Assembly: GCF_001949145.1 (NCBI RefSeq)
Contig: NW_019091410.1
Span: forward strand, 996,658 to 1,060,657
DNA from: Acanthaster planci
Taxonomy: Eukaryota > Echinodermata > Asteroidea > Valvatida > Acanthasteridae
DNA length: 64,000 nucleotides
Direction of reading: 5' to 3'
Shown here one piece after another: positions 1 to 13,638 of this stretch. The notes below the pieces were generated by a model. It worked only from the letters and a program-made list of their open reading frames with translations. It was not told where the DNA came from and did no database searches. The translations under genes were made by a program, and so were the position numbers. Positions within the stretch are counted from its first letter, which is position 1. Each line of letters starts with the position of its first letter.

Positions 1-1091
1 ATCTGAAACAACACTCTGAAATATTTTCAAAATGGCAGTCAGGTCAGTCAAATCTGAACTGAATAAAAAAAATCTGCACAGAAACTTGATGCTTATGAAT
101 GCTGATGACCTGATTCATTTTGAGACATCGAGTATTTATTTATTTTGTTGTTTCGACCATTAAAGAGCCAATGACATTTTGCAAAATGGTGGCAATCAAT
201 TATTCGGTCTGCTCCTCAAATGAAACGGAGCAATTGTACGCGATAGTGAGACAAAATTCAGACGTCGTTATCATCACCATCGTTGCGATCCCTTTCGTTT
301 GTAGCCAAGCCGGTGCACGTAGTCCTACTCCGCACAAGAGAGCGCCGCGTCATCCAACCTGTCCGTTGATGGACAGGGGATTTCAACTCGAGAAAAAAAT
401 AGGCCGGCTAGACAGAGGATGCGAACCCAGCATAAAGTATTATAACAAGAGGCCTACATGTCACTTTCCTTGTTCAGCTTCAATCGTCTCTGAGTAGCTC
501 TTCCTGTCTTGGTGATATCCATCCCTCGGGTAGAACACTTTCGTGCCTGAAGCATCCTGCTCTGCTCCCCAAACCGATGACCCATCTTTCCCGTCGAACG
601 AACCTTGGTGCTTTCTCGGGGGCACCGTCCAAATTGTAATATTCTTGTTGCCGTCAGAGTATATTTAATGAAGCATATATTTCTTGGCTTCCAACTCGAC
701 GGCCAATTCTCTGGGTAATAGTGTAGGACTGGTATTGTGTCAGGAGTTGGAAGGCCTACTACGTGACGTACATTCTAGACCACCACGTTGCAGGTCAGAC
801 TGGGATGATATCAACAAGTACAGTCACCACCATCAACATATCATACCTGTTCCTAGCGATTGCCGTGTAGAGTTTGCAGGAATTCCTGTCTACGAGCCAT
901 AGTGCGACCAACTAGACTGAGACAAACGTTCATCAGGAAGTGTAGTCAGATCCGACAACGTACATCCCCGCACCATCGCAGATTTGAGCAGATGCAGCAA
1001 CGTGATCGGCTTCTGTCCTCGCAAAAAAAATAAAAATCTACAAAAAGTGCAACTTTCACTGTAGTGTAATCCGTCCCTGTTTTGTCCTACC
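1..1091. other. Non-coding, no recognised feature
   Basis: An open frame of 125 codons at 120-497 (plus strand) starts at TTG and has no recognisable domain or codon signal. I see nothing else here. Confidence 0.6.
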
Positions 1092-1363
1092 ACGGTTGCA
1101 GTTATGCATGTTATCTATCTTTATAAAAAAGGTTGTAGGAAGATGGAATGCTGTCATTACTATGCGACACAGACTTAGGCCTAATTATGCACCAGTAGCG
1201 GTCACATTTAAGCAAACATTTAGTTACACGGTTGCAGTTATGCATGTTATCTATCTTTATAAAAAAGGTTGTAGGAAGATGGAATGCTGTCATTACTATG
1301 CGACACAGACTTAGGCCTAATTATGCACCAGTAGCGGTCACATTTAAGCAAACATTTAGTTAC
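1092..1363. repeat. Perfect tandem duplication, two 136-bp units
   Basis: Unit 1 is 1092-1227 and unit 2 is 1228-1363. Both start ACGGTTGCAG, end ACATTTAGTTAC and read the same at every base by eye. No coding function is evident. Complete identity means a very recent duplication or an assembly artefact. Confidence 0.95.
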
Positions 1364-4300
1364 CTCCACCCCATTTTTTTTGGGGGGGGGGTGTCTAGCT
1401 GTAGCGACACACCGTGTCTTCAATCAGTCTGTGGGCTCAAATAAGTGAAGCTCGGGCACAGTGGAAAGATGGCGTTGACATTTTTGAAAAGGCGCCCGCC
1501 AAAATGCCCAGATGAGTCAGGCCGTGTTGACAGCATTGCTCCCTGCTCTTAGTACACGTGTCCGTCCACGGGGTGTAGATTTGAAGCACAGGAATATATT
1601 AGAAAGGCCCCCTTACCAATCCCTTCAAAATTAACGTACATAAAACATGCGAAGTTGGAAGGGGATCATTCCCAATTCCAATGCGTGGCTCAGCCATTGG
1701 GATTGTCTTGATTCGGTTTGGTAGATTAGAATAACTTTCTGGTTCATTTTTCACCCATAAAATGAGGTAGTGATAACCTCTTTTTTTGCTTAAAACAAAC
1801 CAGAAATTAATTTCAACACTGTACATGTACACCAAACTTGGGCTGACAGAACCCAAATTTGGATACTTGCTGGTTTCAACCTCCCTTGTTGGGTTCAAAA
1901 TGTAACCCAGTAAGTTTTCGGTGAATATCAAATGCCATCCAGAGTCTTGTTGAGACCAATACTGAAGCAAAGCTGCATAAATGCTTACTCACGGGAGCTA
2001 GAGTGAATAATCTCTACTGGAATACTGACGGAAAAACCCCCTACCGGGCTGAGGCCACAGAGTAAAACGGTTTAAACGTTTCTCCAGGGAGGTTTGGTCA
2101 GCATATTGCGCACAACGCCCGTGTGCACGATCGTCACATTCCATTCCACCCACAATTGTTTGCTAATGACATCGATCAAGCTGGTGTTTTGACTCACTGA
2201 TAATTTACTCCGACTGCCGCGAAATTTCACGTCCTCAAGTTCAAGCGGTCTGCAGCGGCCCGGGCTGGGGGTTGAGTTGGCACACCGCTTTGGCGCCTTC
2301 TTTTACTACCCGCGTGTCGGCGCAATGGTGCCCACGAGATTTGGCGGCCAGTTAGCATCAATTATCCCCCAGCCGTGCGTCTTCGGCGGCCCAGTGTTCC
2401 AAGTAATTCTTCTAAATTGCAGTATCCATGAATAGCTTACGTAGATGGCACCTTCTCGGTTCATAAATCTGCTGCATTCCTCGAAGACACACGTGTGCAA
2501 ATTTTAAATTTTCATCATTTTCATGAAAAATCCATCTCAAAAAGACATACGTTGTAACTGAATAGTGTTAAAGAGTCATTCTCAATTCAAGATAGACCAG
2601 TACTTAAATTGGGCAATTTAAATAGGCACCTATCCTGGATTCCTAAAAAGGCTTTTTGCATACCGAAGCCACGTCATATTTCTCAAGTTAATTGGGTGAA
2701 ACTAATTGCAACAAATTTCTACTTTTGGGTTGCATGAGAATCTCTGTGGACAAACGCATAGGCCTACACTTCCAAGATGGCTTCCCATCAGTTGCAACAC
2801 ACGAGGGGTGGGGTAGCCCTAAGCTAGCCCCAATAAACTAACACTGCACGCCCTTGATGAGTTTCGATTTCCAGCCGCCGACGATCCCTCTGTTTTGCCT
2901 GTAAGCACCCGTCCAGGTGTGACGGTGTTTTGCTACCCTTGAGCGGCCGGCTGTGATCGCGGCAGCCATGGCAGACTGGCATTCTCTGGTGATTTACACC
3001 TTGTTTGGACACCTTGTCACAATATTATCACCGATCTCGCTGATCGATGGTAAAACAGAGCCAGAGAGCCATTATGAAAAGGTTTATTTTTCCCCCAAAG
3101 GGCCTTTAAAGGATGTCAATCAGAAGAGCGACTTCGTGGTTAATTGAACCATGTAGGACAGATGATCGAACAGAGGTTAATATCTTTGGCTTTAATTAGA
3201 CATTTGAAATGCCAGATAGCATTTTTGTACAACAGTCACATCTTGACCACTGTTTCTCAGATGCCTTGTGCGAGTTTCGGGATCACAGGTACAAAGACAC
3301 CAAATCACATCCGATAAAGAGCCCTCCACGAACAATTTCAGCGAGTTCTGTTATCTCAAAAATCACTCAGATGCTAGTTATAAGTCTACTAGTAACAGAA
3401 CAGTGACAGTTGAAAATTATGAAGCCTTGCTGTATGTTTGTAACAGAAGTATATGAAGATCAAAGTAGCAAAGGACTAGTATGTTTGCTCACTATGGAAC
3501 AATGTACCCTAATAATTGACGCGAAATCGCAAAAGTTCCTTGAGAAAAAAACGAACTTCCCTCTCAACCTTGCTGTGAAACGCTCGTAAGTTGCTATTTA
3601 TACGGGTAGTAAGTGGTTCTCAAGTATAGAATGAAAGTTATAAAACATTAATGTATTAAAATGTTCATGGGTGTGTTGCTCTAAAATATGTTTTGAGTGG
3701 TTACTGGCTTAGTCCCCACCTGACTCTCTCGGTATTTTGTACATGACGTCTGACGCCTGTCGTCTTGAACCACGGATGCTGGTAATCGACGGATCGTGTA
3801 ACTTCTGACACCTCTGCCTGCTTGGACCGATTAGGCGTTTTATTACGTGATGTGTTTTTGATGGGACTCCTGGGAATTTCCGACTAGACGAGGAAGTGAG
3901 ATGCTCCACCACAAAAGATTTCCTGGCGATCGAAACAAGAAACCGACCGGGGAAGAGATTGTCACCTGTGGCGGTCATTTTTCACCTCACCTCAAGACCA
4001 TAAATCTAACTTGACTTGAGTTCGTCGAGAGGAAAGGAGACGAAACACAGCACAAAGCGATCTTGCTTCCACAAACAAAGATGTATCGTATTTCTATGGA
4101 GCTGAGCATCGACAGGGATTATAGTTCGGAATCGGTAAAATGCATCCGTGGTCAAGGGGATAATACACGTACATGTATAAGGTATTTTCGGTTACCTAAA
4201 ACTTTATAATGTTCAAGCTATACTCGTCTAAATCCCGTCTGTGTATCTTTGGTATGCGAATCATCATATTGATGGATCGTTGACGGCGCCCTCAACGTAA

Positions 4301-6015
4301 GTAGGTGCGGTACTCACGGACAGCATTATCTTACAGGAGAATTCTAGAAAATAAGGGGAAAATGGATGATCGTCTTAGCAGAGACTGCAGAGCAGTAGGG
4401 AACGAAGAGACAGATGGTCCAGACTGTGGTGCGAAGAGATAAAAATAGTGCCATACATCATTCACACCTCTCCAAGTAACCGTATCCTCCACCTACCCTG
4501 CCATCACCGTTGGGAACGTGTCAAACATGATGACACATCGGCAAATACACGGGCACTTCATCGTGTCAGATCTCATCAGGAATTTCGCGCCAGGGGACGG
4601 GCATAAAGGGCTGGACGGGCAGCGGACACCGGCCTTTACCCGGTGATTCAACCGGGCACTCCCGGTCACAGACACCGTCCGGGCTCGTCCCTTTATCTCG
4701 CTCCAGGCCCTGCGGTGCCTGTCCTCGTGGTGAAACGGCTCTGGCCGATGCCCGTTGGGGCACCTACGCTGTAGGTCCCTTCGTCTTTCCCAGACGACTT
4801 TTGAGCCCCTGAACGGCACAGGTGTCTTGCCGTATACCGCCTGATGAGAGACCCACAGATAAGTGGTTCTTATGAGCTTTTATGAAATTCCGATGCGATG
4901 GATTGGGAGAGTAATGAAAAGTAAAGGCCGGCTTCTGCAATGACGGAGGTGTGAAATATTTCATTGAATCGTATCATAGCAACGGACCGACCCGCGTAAA
5001 ATGCACTTTTAGGGGTCAGGAAAATAATATTAAAAGATTAAGGGAGCAAGGACCCATCGGCTATCGAACTTTGGAGAGCTTCTGTCAGCGTGGTTGGGCA
5101 ATAGATGATCCAGAATTCAAGGCTTCTCCGAGTGAAATCCAATGAATCAGCTGTGCTTGCTTGGGGCCTGTATTTTTAAGTACATGTACGTCTCTTAACT
5201 AGTAATTTTCCCGACTTATCCCAGTCCCAATTGTTTATTAGATTTAAATATGAGGCAGATACAGCTGCACCATTCTCTTCACGATGTCAAAATGCACCCA
5301 CCTCTTATTTTTAGCTCCAGATAGTTATCTCTGCCAGGCTCTTAAGCGGAGCTCCTTCCAAAGAAGCACCTGGCAGCAGGCCGGGAGAAAACCCCGTAGT
5401 GCCATCAAGTGTCCATTTTCAAAGAAGCATATCTCTTAAAAGTTCGCTTTTTGAAGTGTAAGTTTTTAAAATTCGTTTTACGAGATACGTGTATGTTTGT
5501 ACAAAGTTTGCTAGTACAAGATAATTCTCCAATTCGTTTTTATGACATTTATTTTTTCAGAAATATCGTTTCTAGTTTGGAAACAAATAGTATTTTGAGA
5601 AATATGTTTCATTAAGTTTGTCTTTTTGATATATAATTTTCCAAGTAAGTTATATTTTCATGAAATATTTATTTCCAAGTTTGATTTTATAACTCATACA
5701 AACAAACTTGAAACTATAAACTAATTAAAACAAACTACCAAAAATATATCGCATGAATCGAACTTGAAGATCACCCCAAGGAGGCCCTGCTTTCGTTTTC
5801 CATAAACTTGAAATATGGTCTTCCTGTGACAACCTCTTGATCACTCTTTTCTGGATCGCCTCTGTGAAATAAATGGGACCATTGCTGAGGAACGCGACAC
5901 TCTCGTTCTACTCAACGTTGTGTGGATCCGCTTGATTCCTAGGTATCCTGAAAGCTCCGATTAATCTCAGACAGTACTTCGAATTCGTCGATAAGCTATT
6001 GCCATAAAGCAGGTC
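1364..6015. other. Non-coding, no supported exon
   Basis: A T-run/G-run lies at about 1374-1390. A GC-rich patch at about 4560-4810 has overlapping minus-strand open frames (108 and 65 codons) but no recognisable domain. AT-rich sequence follows at 5400-5760. No splice-linked coding segment was recognised. Confidence 0.6.
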
Positions 6016-6591
6016 GGGGACCAAACCACAATCTAGCGACGTCCCTGGTTTCTGATTATGTCGCTTGTTCAAGTGGCAATGGCGTCATTTTTATCAGGGT
6101 AATGATAATGATGTAATTTTCCCGCGAGATTTTGGGAAACTTATTTCCGATCACTATTTTGGAAAATCGCCACGGTAACCATAACATTTGCCACGGTGAA
6201 TCGATGGAGATTTTTAATGGCAACGTTTTCCTGCATAAAGCAAACTTCGGCAAAGCTAGCTCTAGTTCTTTTCGTGTAAACGTGTTCATCGGCAGAATTG
6301 GACTCGCCTACCCATCAAATTCAACACATCCAGTGCAAGATTTGGTTCAAAAATCTCCTTGATCTGCTTTTAGAGGTACCATATGAAAGGGAAGTTTCAT
6401 GTAGACCTGGTTAGCATGTTTCCTGCAAATTTGATCAGTCAGAGCGATTTTAATTGAAGTTTTTAGCCGATAAAGAGATCGATGTCATCTGCGAACCGTG
6501 ATCTAAAGAACGTTTAAAAATTACGTCATCGTTGCACAGTCGAGCGGCGTATTATAGTCTGGCGTCGTCGCTAGATTGTGCTTTGGTCCCC
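6016..6591. mobile_element. Terminal-inverted-repeat element (MITE-like), about 576 bp
   Basis: The left end (6016-6041) begins GGGGACCAAA and continues to CACAATCTAGCGACG. The right end (6566-6591) is its inverse with one mismatch. Weaker inverted similarity continues inward for about 30-40 bases on each side. There is no transposase and no evident target duplication. Superfamily not assigned. Confidence 0.68.
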
Positions 6592-6814
6592 TGATAAATG
6601 ATCGCTCAGTGATGAATTCATTTGACTGAATCGGACTTGCGCAAGTGAATGATCACTTAGCAATTTCAGTTTGAATGACCGTAGCTCAGAATTAAATTGC
6701 TGTATGTTCCCGATCTCTTACATAAAACTTAATATCGTATGCTCTGTTGAAGTCATTCACATTGCGCTAAAATTGTTGAATATGAAAAATGGCCAATATG
6801 TCTGACCGTGACAA

Positions 6815-7430
6815 AGACTGACACATCAAGACATCCAGAAATGAAAAAATCAAGACATCAAGATGATGTTGGGGAAGTGATTTGGAAGAGAGAACTCTAA
6901 CCTGCCTCAACCAACGAATGCTCATCGCCAATTTCTCGAGACATCGAGATATCAAGACATCGGGACATCATAACATTGGGGCATCGGGAAATCAGGACAT
7001 CAAGACACCGAGCTAGACACGGATATGAAGACATCAGAACATTGAACATCAAGAATGAAGATACTGGACATCAGGGCATCGAGATATCGGGGGAAACGTC
7101 AGAGGAAGGAGGTCAGTCCCAACCGACACCTCGGCACCCAATTTTCCAAGACGTCCAGATATCAAGATACAGGTGGTAATGTGCGAGGGGTGAAGGAAGC
7201 AACTTACAAGGAAGAACTTGTCACTTTCGGCTTGCAAAGAATGACACCCCTTGGACTGTAGGGCATCAGGACATCGGGACATCAAAACGTAAGGATGGAA
7301 CATCAACATACTGAAACACAAAGTCGTCTGGACGTCAAGACATTGAAACCTCAGGACACCAAGACAACAGGAATTTGAAACTTCAAGACACTAGGACATC
7401 AAGAAATCGAAATGTCAGTGGAAAATAGAG
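6815..7430. repeat. Degenerate short-period array built on GACATC
   Basis: Dozens of variants of GACATC(A/G)(A/G)G follow at about 9-base spacing. They are interrupted by unrelated 60-90 base blocks that themselves recur in diverged form (about 6865-6950, 7092-7160 and, just beyond the array, 7430-7510; shared words GGAAGTGATTTG, GCCTCAACCAAC, CAAATTT/CCAATTT). It is a decayed minisatellite with higher-order structure. The short open frames it creates are repeat by-products. Confidence 0.8.
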
Positions 7431-8990
7431 GATGGAAGTGATTTGAAATTGAACTTCAGTTATGGCCTCAACCAACCAAACTTTCGCACCAAATTTCCAG
7501 ATATATCAAGACGTCCGTTTGCACAGCTCAGTGCTCGAGAAGGTTACTTTGTAAAATGTAGATTAGTGGTTCGATTTCTGCCTGGACAATCTTTGTTGCA
7601 ATCATATTTATCCAAAGTGTCGGGAAGCTTTTTTATTATTTTTTTTTATTTTATACAAACGCTTGGTACAATATAGAGGGCGCAATACAATACAGCGTAT
7701 ATCGCAATTTGCGAGTTGTAAAATTGTACACAAATAAAAGGAAGAGATTGGGTGGACCGGACACAGTAACGCCAACTTATACAAAAGATACAGAATGCAG
7801 CTTTTATGCAAATTGTCCATGTGCATAGACCCATAATCTATCACGTGTACAACGTGAACATTTTTATTTGATTGATATTTGATAGAAACCAAATAAATGC
7901 AGGATGACTGTTCCACAGTTACACCCGGAATGTTGCTCAGAAGAATGTTTCATGGACAAACAAAGACGGGAACGGTATGTGGGACATCATGCCTTCAGTG
8001 AATGACTTAAGCCCCAGTAAACGAGTCCAGCCAATCACAAACACGGAATTCATGACCCCATACAGCACCAACACTTCAATTTTATTGTTTCAATGCATGT
8101 TGAGCATCTCATACAGAAATCAGGTGCAAAGTGATACATGTATATGATCAATTCCGACAAACGTCAAACGCTTTTCAAATTCACTTAATCAATGACAGCA
8201 AACAACGGTAATCTTCACAACACACAACCAATGCCCGTTCTACCTCCAAGCAGAAAGTATAATCTTGATAGTACCAGACCTCACCACAAAATACACTTCT
8301 GTATACAAACAAAACGTGGTACATTTTATTTACACAATAGCATTAAGTATTATATCCAACAGTAATATACAGGTACGTAATATTTATATTTATTTGTATA
8401 CTCTACTTTTTAAAAGATTCTTATGACTCATTATACAGGACTTAATTATGAAAGACAAATATACATGAATATAATTTTGTCAGTACTTTAAAACTCAACA
8501 TAAAAGACGCACAAACACGTTTAGAGATATACACAAGCAATTGAGTTTTTTTTGCCTCAAAATTTAGGCAAGAGAAAAATCTTCAATCGACATATCTGTT
8601 TTAACACAACATGAAGTTTGTTCTGTCAGTCAGTATGTTCGTCTGTCACTGCGTACGTCAAGAACTAAACAAAATGAACTGTCAATAAGCAACAGAACGT
8701 ACAGTTGAGAATATGTCAAAAGAAAACAGCTAATGGTAAATGATGTATAATATGGCTATGGTATAATATGGCCTGACAGACAAAACAGAAACAGAAAGTG
8801 AGACGAACAAACAGACCACTGAGAAACGAACACGACATGGTTGCAGTCATAGCCGTCAATGTGAATGTTAATTCTTGCGTGCTTTGGGGTTCGCGCCTTT
8901 AAGTCACGTCGCTGCTCATGAAGGTCATTCGTTTGTACCTCCTCCCATGTTGGACCAATCATGAAGGATTTTGCGTAATGCTGATTTTTG

Positions 8991-9021
8991 TCTGTCCATC
9001 CGTCCGTCCGTCCGTCCGTCC
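8991..9021. repeat. (CCGT)n microsatellite
   Basis: Several exact CCGT units in a row after a GTCTGTCCAT lead-in. Confidence 0.9.
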
Positions 9022-12000
9022 TTTGGTTACCTCCTTTTTGTCAGTAACGTGCGCGTTTTTGCGTTTTGTTTTTGTCTACATTCTTTCGTGCTCTGAGTGT
9101 CATATGTTTAGTCCTAAATCTGACAGGTATTCGTCTCAGTTGTGTCAGTTCGTCAGTCCTGTTGTCTCGCGGTCTAGCTGTCGACCTATTTTGGGATTGT
9201 TCACATCATGTATGGCCGGGTTTATCCCGAAAACGATATCAATACATGCGCGTCCAACATTCTTTAAGTCATCCAATTTGTAGAGAAGACAAAAAAATCA
9301 GTCGATTAAAACTAACAAACCAAACAAACAACAACAACAAACATTCCAACAACACTTTGAGCAAAAATGTTGACAGCGATTTTCGTCATCCACCCAAAGT
9401 TGTTCATGAAACAGTCGTTCGTGTTAAACCATCTTTGCGTGCATCGCTACGCTGTTTCAGGCTTTGGATGCGACTGGCTATAACACACGCTTCAATGGGA
9501 ATTGCCGCTAGCCGCAAGCCAGTGGCTTCCTGATATGCGCGTGCGTATTTGCCGTCTGCAAATTTATATCCACCTCCGCAACGCGAAAATAGGTCCGAGT
9601 ATTTCTTGAAAATGTCTTCCAAAGTGCTCTCGAAAGAATCTTTTTTGTTTCAAAAGTGGCCCATCTGAAACGAATGTGTTGTTTAATACTGCTATAAGTA
9701 ATACTATTAAGATTTACCATAGAAATGAAAAATTAATGAGAAGTTCGCGCATAGGTATACTGTATAAGTATGTTAGTCAGTTATACAGAAAGCAGCCGAC
9801 TTTTGGCGCAACAATGTGCAAGACAACTTTCGGACTAACGGCAACTTTCTTCAAGCTGGAAAGGAGTGGTGAAAGTGGAAAAACACACCTAATTCTATCG
9901 CATAATGTTGTTCCTGATATTGTGCACTTGGACAGATAATGTGTAGGAGACTCCGGTGAAAACAGTGAGTAGAGCAACTTCGTTTCGTTGTATTGTGTTC
10001 CGTAGTGAGGTATGGACTGAGGGGCTCATTTCCGAGCTGTGTAAACTTAAGAAATGTTAAGGGAACGCTACTTCCAAGAATAATGATACTTTAGCACACA
10101 AAGACTTGAAAAATTTCGTTCCCAGGTCGTAGCATACAGAGTCTATAGCTGCAGGGAGTTGCGTAATGTTGAATTTTCTAACAGGTTTTTGGTATATATT
10201 TCTCACTTCTGTTCAAAAGTAGTCGCGTTTGTGTAATTTATCATGATTATTTCCATAGAAAATAGCCTAGCCTAACTTTTTCCCCAGCCCCTTCAAGTTC
10301 AAATGTCGTCGTATCCGAAGCTCACTAAACGGAGTGGAGGGCTCCAATATATGTAGGTCTAGGCACAATGTACATGTACATGCGCCTGCCCATTTTTGGA
10401 TCTATAGTTTCGAGAGTAGTGGGATGGCTACAGCATTTTTTCCAAGTGTGTCCATTTTTTTGCAACGTGGCTGTGGTTTAAATTTAACAGCCTCTGTTTT
10501 CATGTTGGACCAACCTCAATCCTCTACAGAAACTACAGTGTTACGGTGTTGTCAGCATGACAACCATGATGCATTAACTAGTATATCTGTGGTCATGACG
10601 AGCCAAGGCCTACATGTATGCTAAAAGGTTTTACAGAGGAAACTGCACGCTAATTATGCAAATGATGAACATTGTCAGTATCGTGTACAATCACATAAAA
10701 ACCACAAAGAAATCTGTCAAACACATCTGATTACTCTCTTGGTACAATGGAGTAAAAACAAAGGGCTGATATTTTAGAGGACAAAGTGAATCTATAACTG
10801 TGGGGGGCCAAAGCGGTGAAAAACTAATTCATAACATCCTGTAATCCAAATTTGGTTAGAACAGTACATGACAGTGTAGTAGCCAAGTAGAATATGAGAA
10901 AAAACATAGCTTAAGGTAGCTTAAGATAATCATAATCTCACGTCTGTTCTAAGGTGTGGTCCATCAACACATATCTGACCCCTCTTTGGCAGTTAGTCAC
11001 CTGTAAAAAGTAGACTTAAAATTAAAATATGATGATGTAACAACAAAGAAATATTCAAAGTATACATGTGCATTGATGCACATAGTGGCGTTAAGTATTG
11101 TTGCAGTTAGGCTTTTTGTTACAATAGAATGTGAAGTAATAGCCTCTTCTTGAACTGCTTCCTGTCAGTGAATTACATGTAACTCAACGCTGCAGTCAGC
11201 AGCAAAACTCAATTTACAACATTTACTAAGCATGTCTGCTCATCAAGGATGTCGATCCTTATTGTACAAATAATTTACCCAAATACAAATTACATATGAG
11301 GCACCAAAAATCTGTACTTAGTACATTACACTTGCCTAGGAGAATACGTGGGATTTTGAGGTCCTCTAGAATTATATATGTCAAGTCTCATTGGTCATTA
11401 CCAACCGCCATAAAGACACACATAGGTCTACAGGCAGCAGAGACTATCCATGGTCAAAGGAGACCACAGTATTTATGCTTTGTTGCAAAGTTGGACTGCT
11501 ACTGGAGAAATTTTCCGCTGTTCAGCAGATTACCAGTAAAAGTAAAGATACACATAAAAGCAATCAGCAAGTGTAGAAAATGACCAAAATGCATGTAATG
11601 TAACAATGATAAGAATAAGAACTTCAAGAAATATATCAATTCAAAATGGAGTCTGGAAATCGATAGCATCCTTCAAATATTTAGGAGAACATATGAGACT
11701 GTTGGTGAAACAGAATTATCACATCACAAATCCCACAGTGGCCACATCGGTGGCAGGGAAATCCAATCTGGTCAGTAGTACATGTAAAACCTTAACGGTT
11801 CTTTTGGAAAGAAGTTGAATTGTTATTTCCTACATTTGCTACAAATGGTCTCCTTTTCCTAAGCCTGATTGTCACTGACTTACCCTGGTATTCCTATGGC
11901 GTATTTATGTGAATATATATATATACAGATTTTGAACAAGTCCTATACAGTCAAATATGGCATGGTGGACCTCCAGTTCCTTCTAGAGGAATGATACTGC

Positions 12001-12895
12001 TTGCAGTACTTGTAAATCAATTCTTAATATTTAATTTTTTTGTACAGTAGATACTTTACACATTATTTACATCTGCTTATAAAACCCAGTCTATTGGGAA
12101 ATAGTAACACTTTTCAAGGGTATCCCATTGTTAAAAAGCTTGTCAGACAAGCAAAATCCAGCAAAACGGTGGTGAGATTTCTCGCACTGATTGTTGAAGG
12201 TTTCCACACAATGAAAAATTGTACACTTAAAATTGTAAAAAAAAGAAAAAGAAAAGAGAATTGAAAGTAGGAGCTTTTGGGTGCCAGAAAAGTATCCCTC
12301 CTTTGTCTTTGACAAGGTAGAAAAAAAAAGACTCATGTATTGGACAGGATGGGTTCTTTGCATGAAATTGCAAAGAAACTTTGCATAAAGTTTTCTCATA
12401 GTTGGGAAAAAGTATTGTAGCTGACTGATGAGTTCCATCAATAAACAGGCTGTTTTCGTACCAAGACAAAGTAAATGTACATGTTCTTATTAAGAAACTG
12501 TGCCAAGTAAGTGAATCCATTAACAAGAAATTATTGACAAAGCGTGCCTTTTCAGGAAGACTACAAATTACAATGCTTGCACAGCAAAAACATGTCATTT
12601 ACTGTATTTACGTAAAACAGTGCCAGTAGATATGCAGTGACATGAAACACACAGAAATGAAATACAAACGTATGATACCTAACATGTGAAGTAGAGCATG
12701 TTGAACCAAACCTGTTTATAACTGCCACCGTTCCTTCGTAAATCGTTGTAATAGGTGAGGTGCTGCAGCATGATGCTGTTTTCACCCAACAGAGTTAAAA
12801 AAAAAAGTGTTACTCAGATTATATTTGCTGGATGTCATGAATCACTCTGACTAACCTTGGTATGGAGGCTGATGGATCTGAGAGGTTTGAATAGT

Positions 12896-12901
12896 TTTAT
12901 T
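12896..12901 (-). promoter_or_regulatory. Second candidate poly(A) signal AATAAA
   Basis: Minus-strand AATAAA about 738 bases after the stop codon; an alternative end for the 3' UTR. No independent evidence of cleavage here. Confidence 0.25.
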
Positions 12902-13298
12902 GCAGCCGCCAGCAGCATTTGATTTAGTTGGTATGAGTGCAGCCCTTCAAAAACTTAGTTTAAATATAATCTTGAATGTCTTTTCATATTCAACACTTCT
13001 GGAGCAGGTCCTCCTAATGCTTAGGTTAATTTGCAGCCTGTTCACTCAAATCATAAACCCAGTTGTGGGGATTCTTGATATTAGAGCATACATGGGGGAG
13101 GGGTTTGCAAAAAAGTTTGGCATGCTTTCTGTGATGAATCTTGCCATGCTGTTAGATCGTCTTTGCAATCATGTCAAGAATGGATTTCTCCCAAAGGACG
13201 TAATTTTTGATCCATACGTGTATATTTCAATGAAAATAAAGTCATAAGATTTTTGAAAACACTTTTTAACATAAATTGGATGATTGAGTCTCCTGGGA

Positions 13299-13304
13299 TT
13301 TATT
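13299..13304 (-). promoter_or_regulatory. Candidate poly(A) signal AATAAA, cyclase gene
   Basis: AATAAA on the minus strand, about 335 bases after the stop codon. It is the nearest hexamer I saw. The hexamer is frequent in AT-rich DNA, so support is weak. Confidence 0.35.
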
Positions 13305-13638
13305 CCAGCCCTGATAATTGGCCTTCCAGTTATTAACTGAAAAGCACAGATGGAACAAGTTGTGATGGAAAATATTAAACTACACGCTGTGCTTCATAGG
13401 AAAATCTGAAGTTGCTACATCATGGGCCACTTGTTCCTCTTATTTGTAGGCACACTTCTCTGTCAGGGGCACTTTTGTCTGGAAACACACCTTGTTGGCC
13501 AAAGGTCTGCTTTGTCGGTCTACATAGTAAAAAAATACCACTGCTTAGAATGAAACTTTAATTTTTCCCCCTAAAAACGCTTCTCTTTGCTTACATACAG
13601 TTGCTGGTTGTTACATTGAAAATTTCAGTGCTGGAGCC

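Larger units (their letters stand above)
7517..13298. other. AT-rich non-coding region downstream of the cyclase gene
   Basis: It holds the CCGT microsatellite and many short T- and A-runs. Open frames up to 155 codons (for example 9066-9533 plus, 12227-12598 minus) are low-complexity or domain-free. The part nearest 13.3 kb may be transcribed as cyclase 3' UTR. Confidence 0.6.

Noticed and set aside
1096-1444. Pair of nearly identical short frames
   Set aside because: They arise solely from the 136-bp tandem duplication.
4493-4819. Minus-strand 108-codon frame in a GC-rich patch
   Set aside because: Another minus-strand frame is open over the same bases, which points to base composition rather than coding; no domain seen.
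9404-9622. Minus-strand 72-codon frame with a plausible-looking residue mix
   Set aside because: Starts at TTG, overlaps another open minus frame, and no family was recognised.
12900-13247. Plus-strand 115-codon frame, leucine-rich, opposite the cyclase 3' region
   Set aside because: It starts at a non-ATG codon, has no recognisable domain, and lies where the minus-strand 3' UTR is expected.
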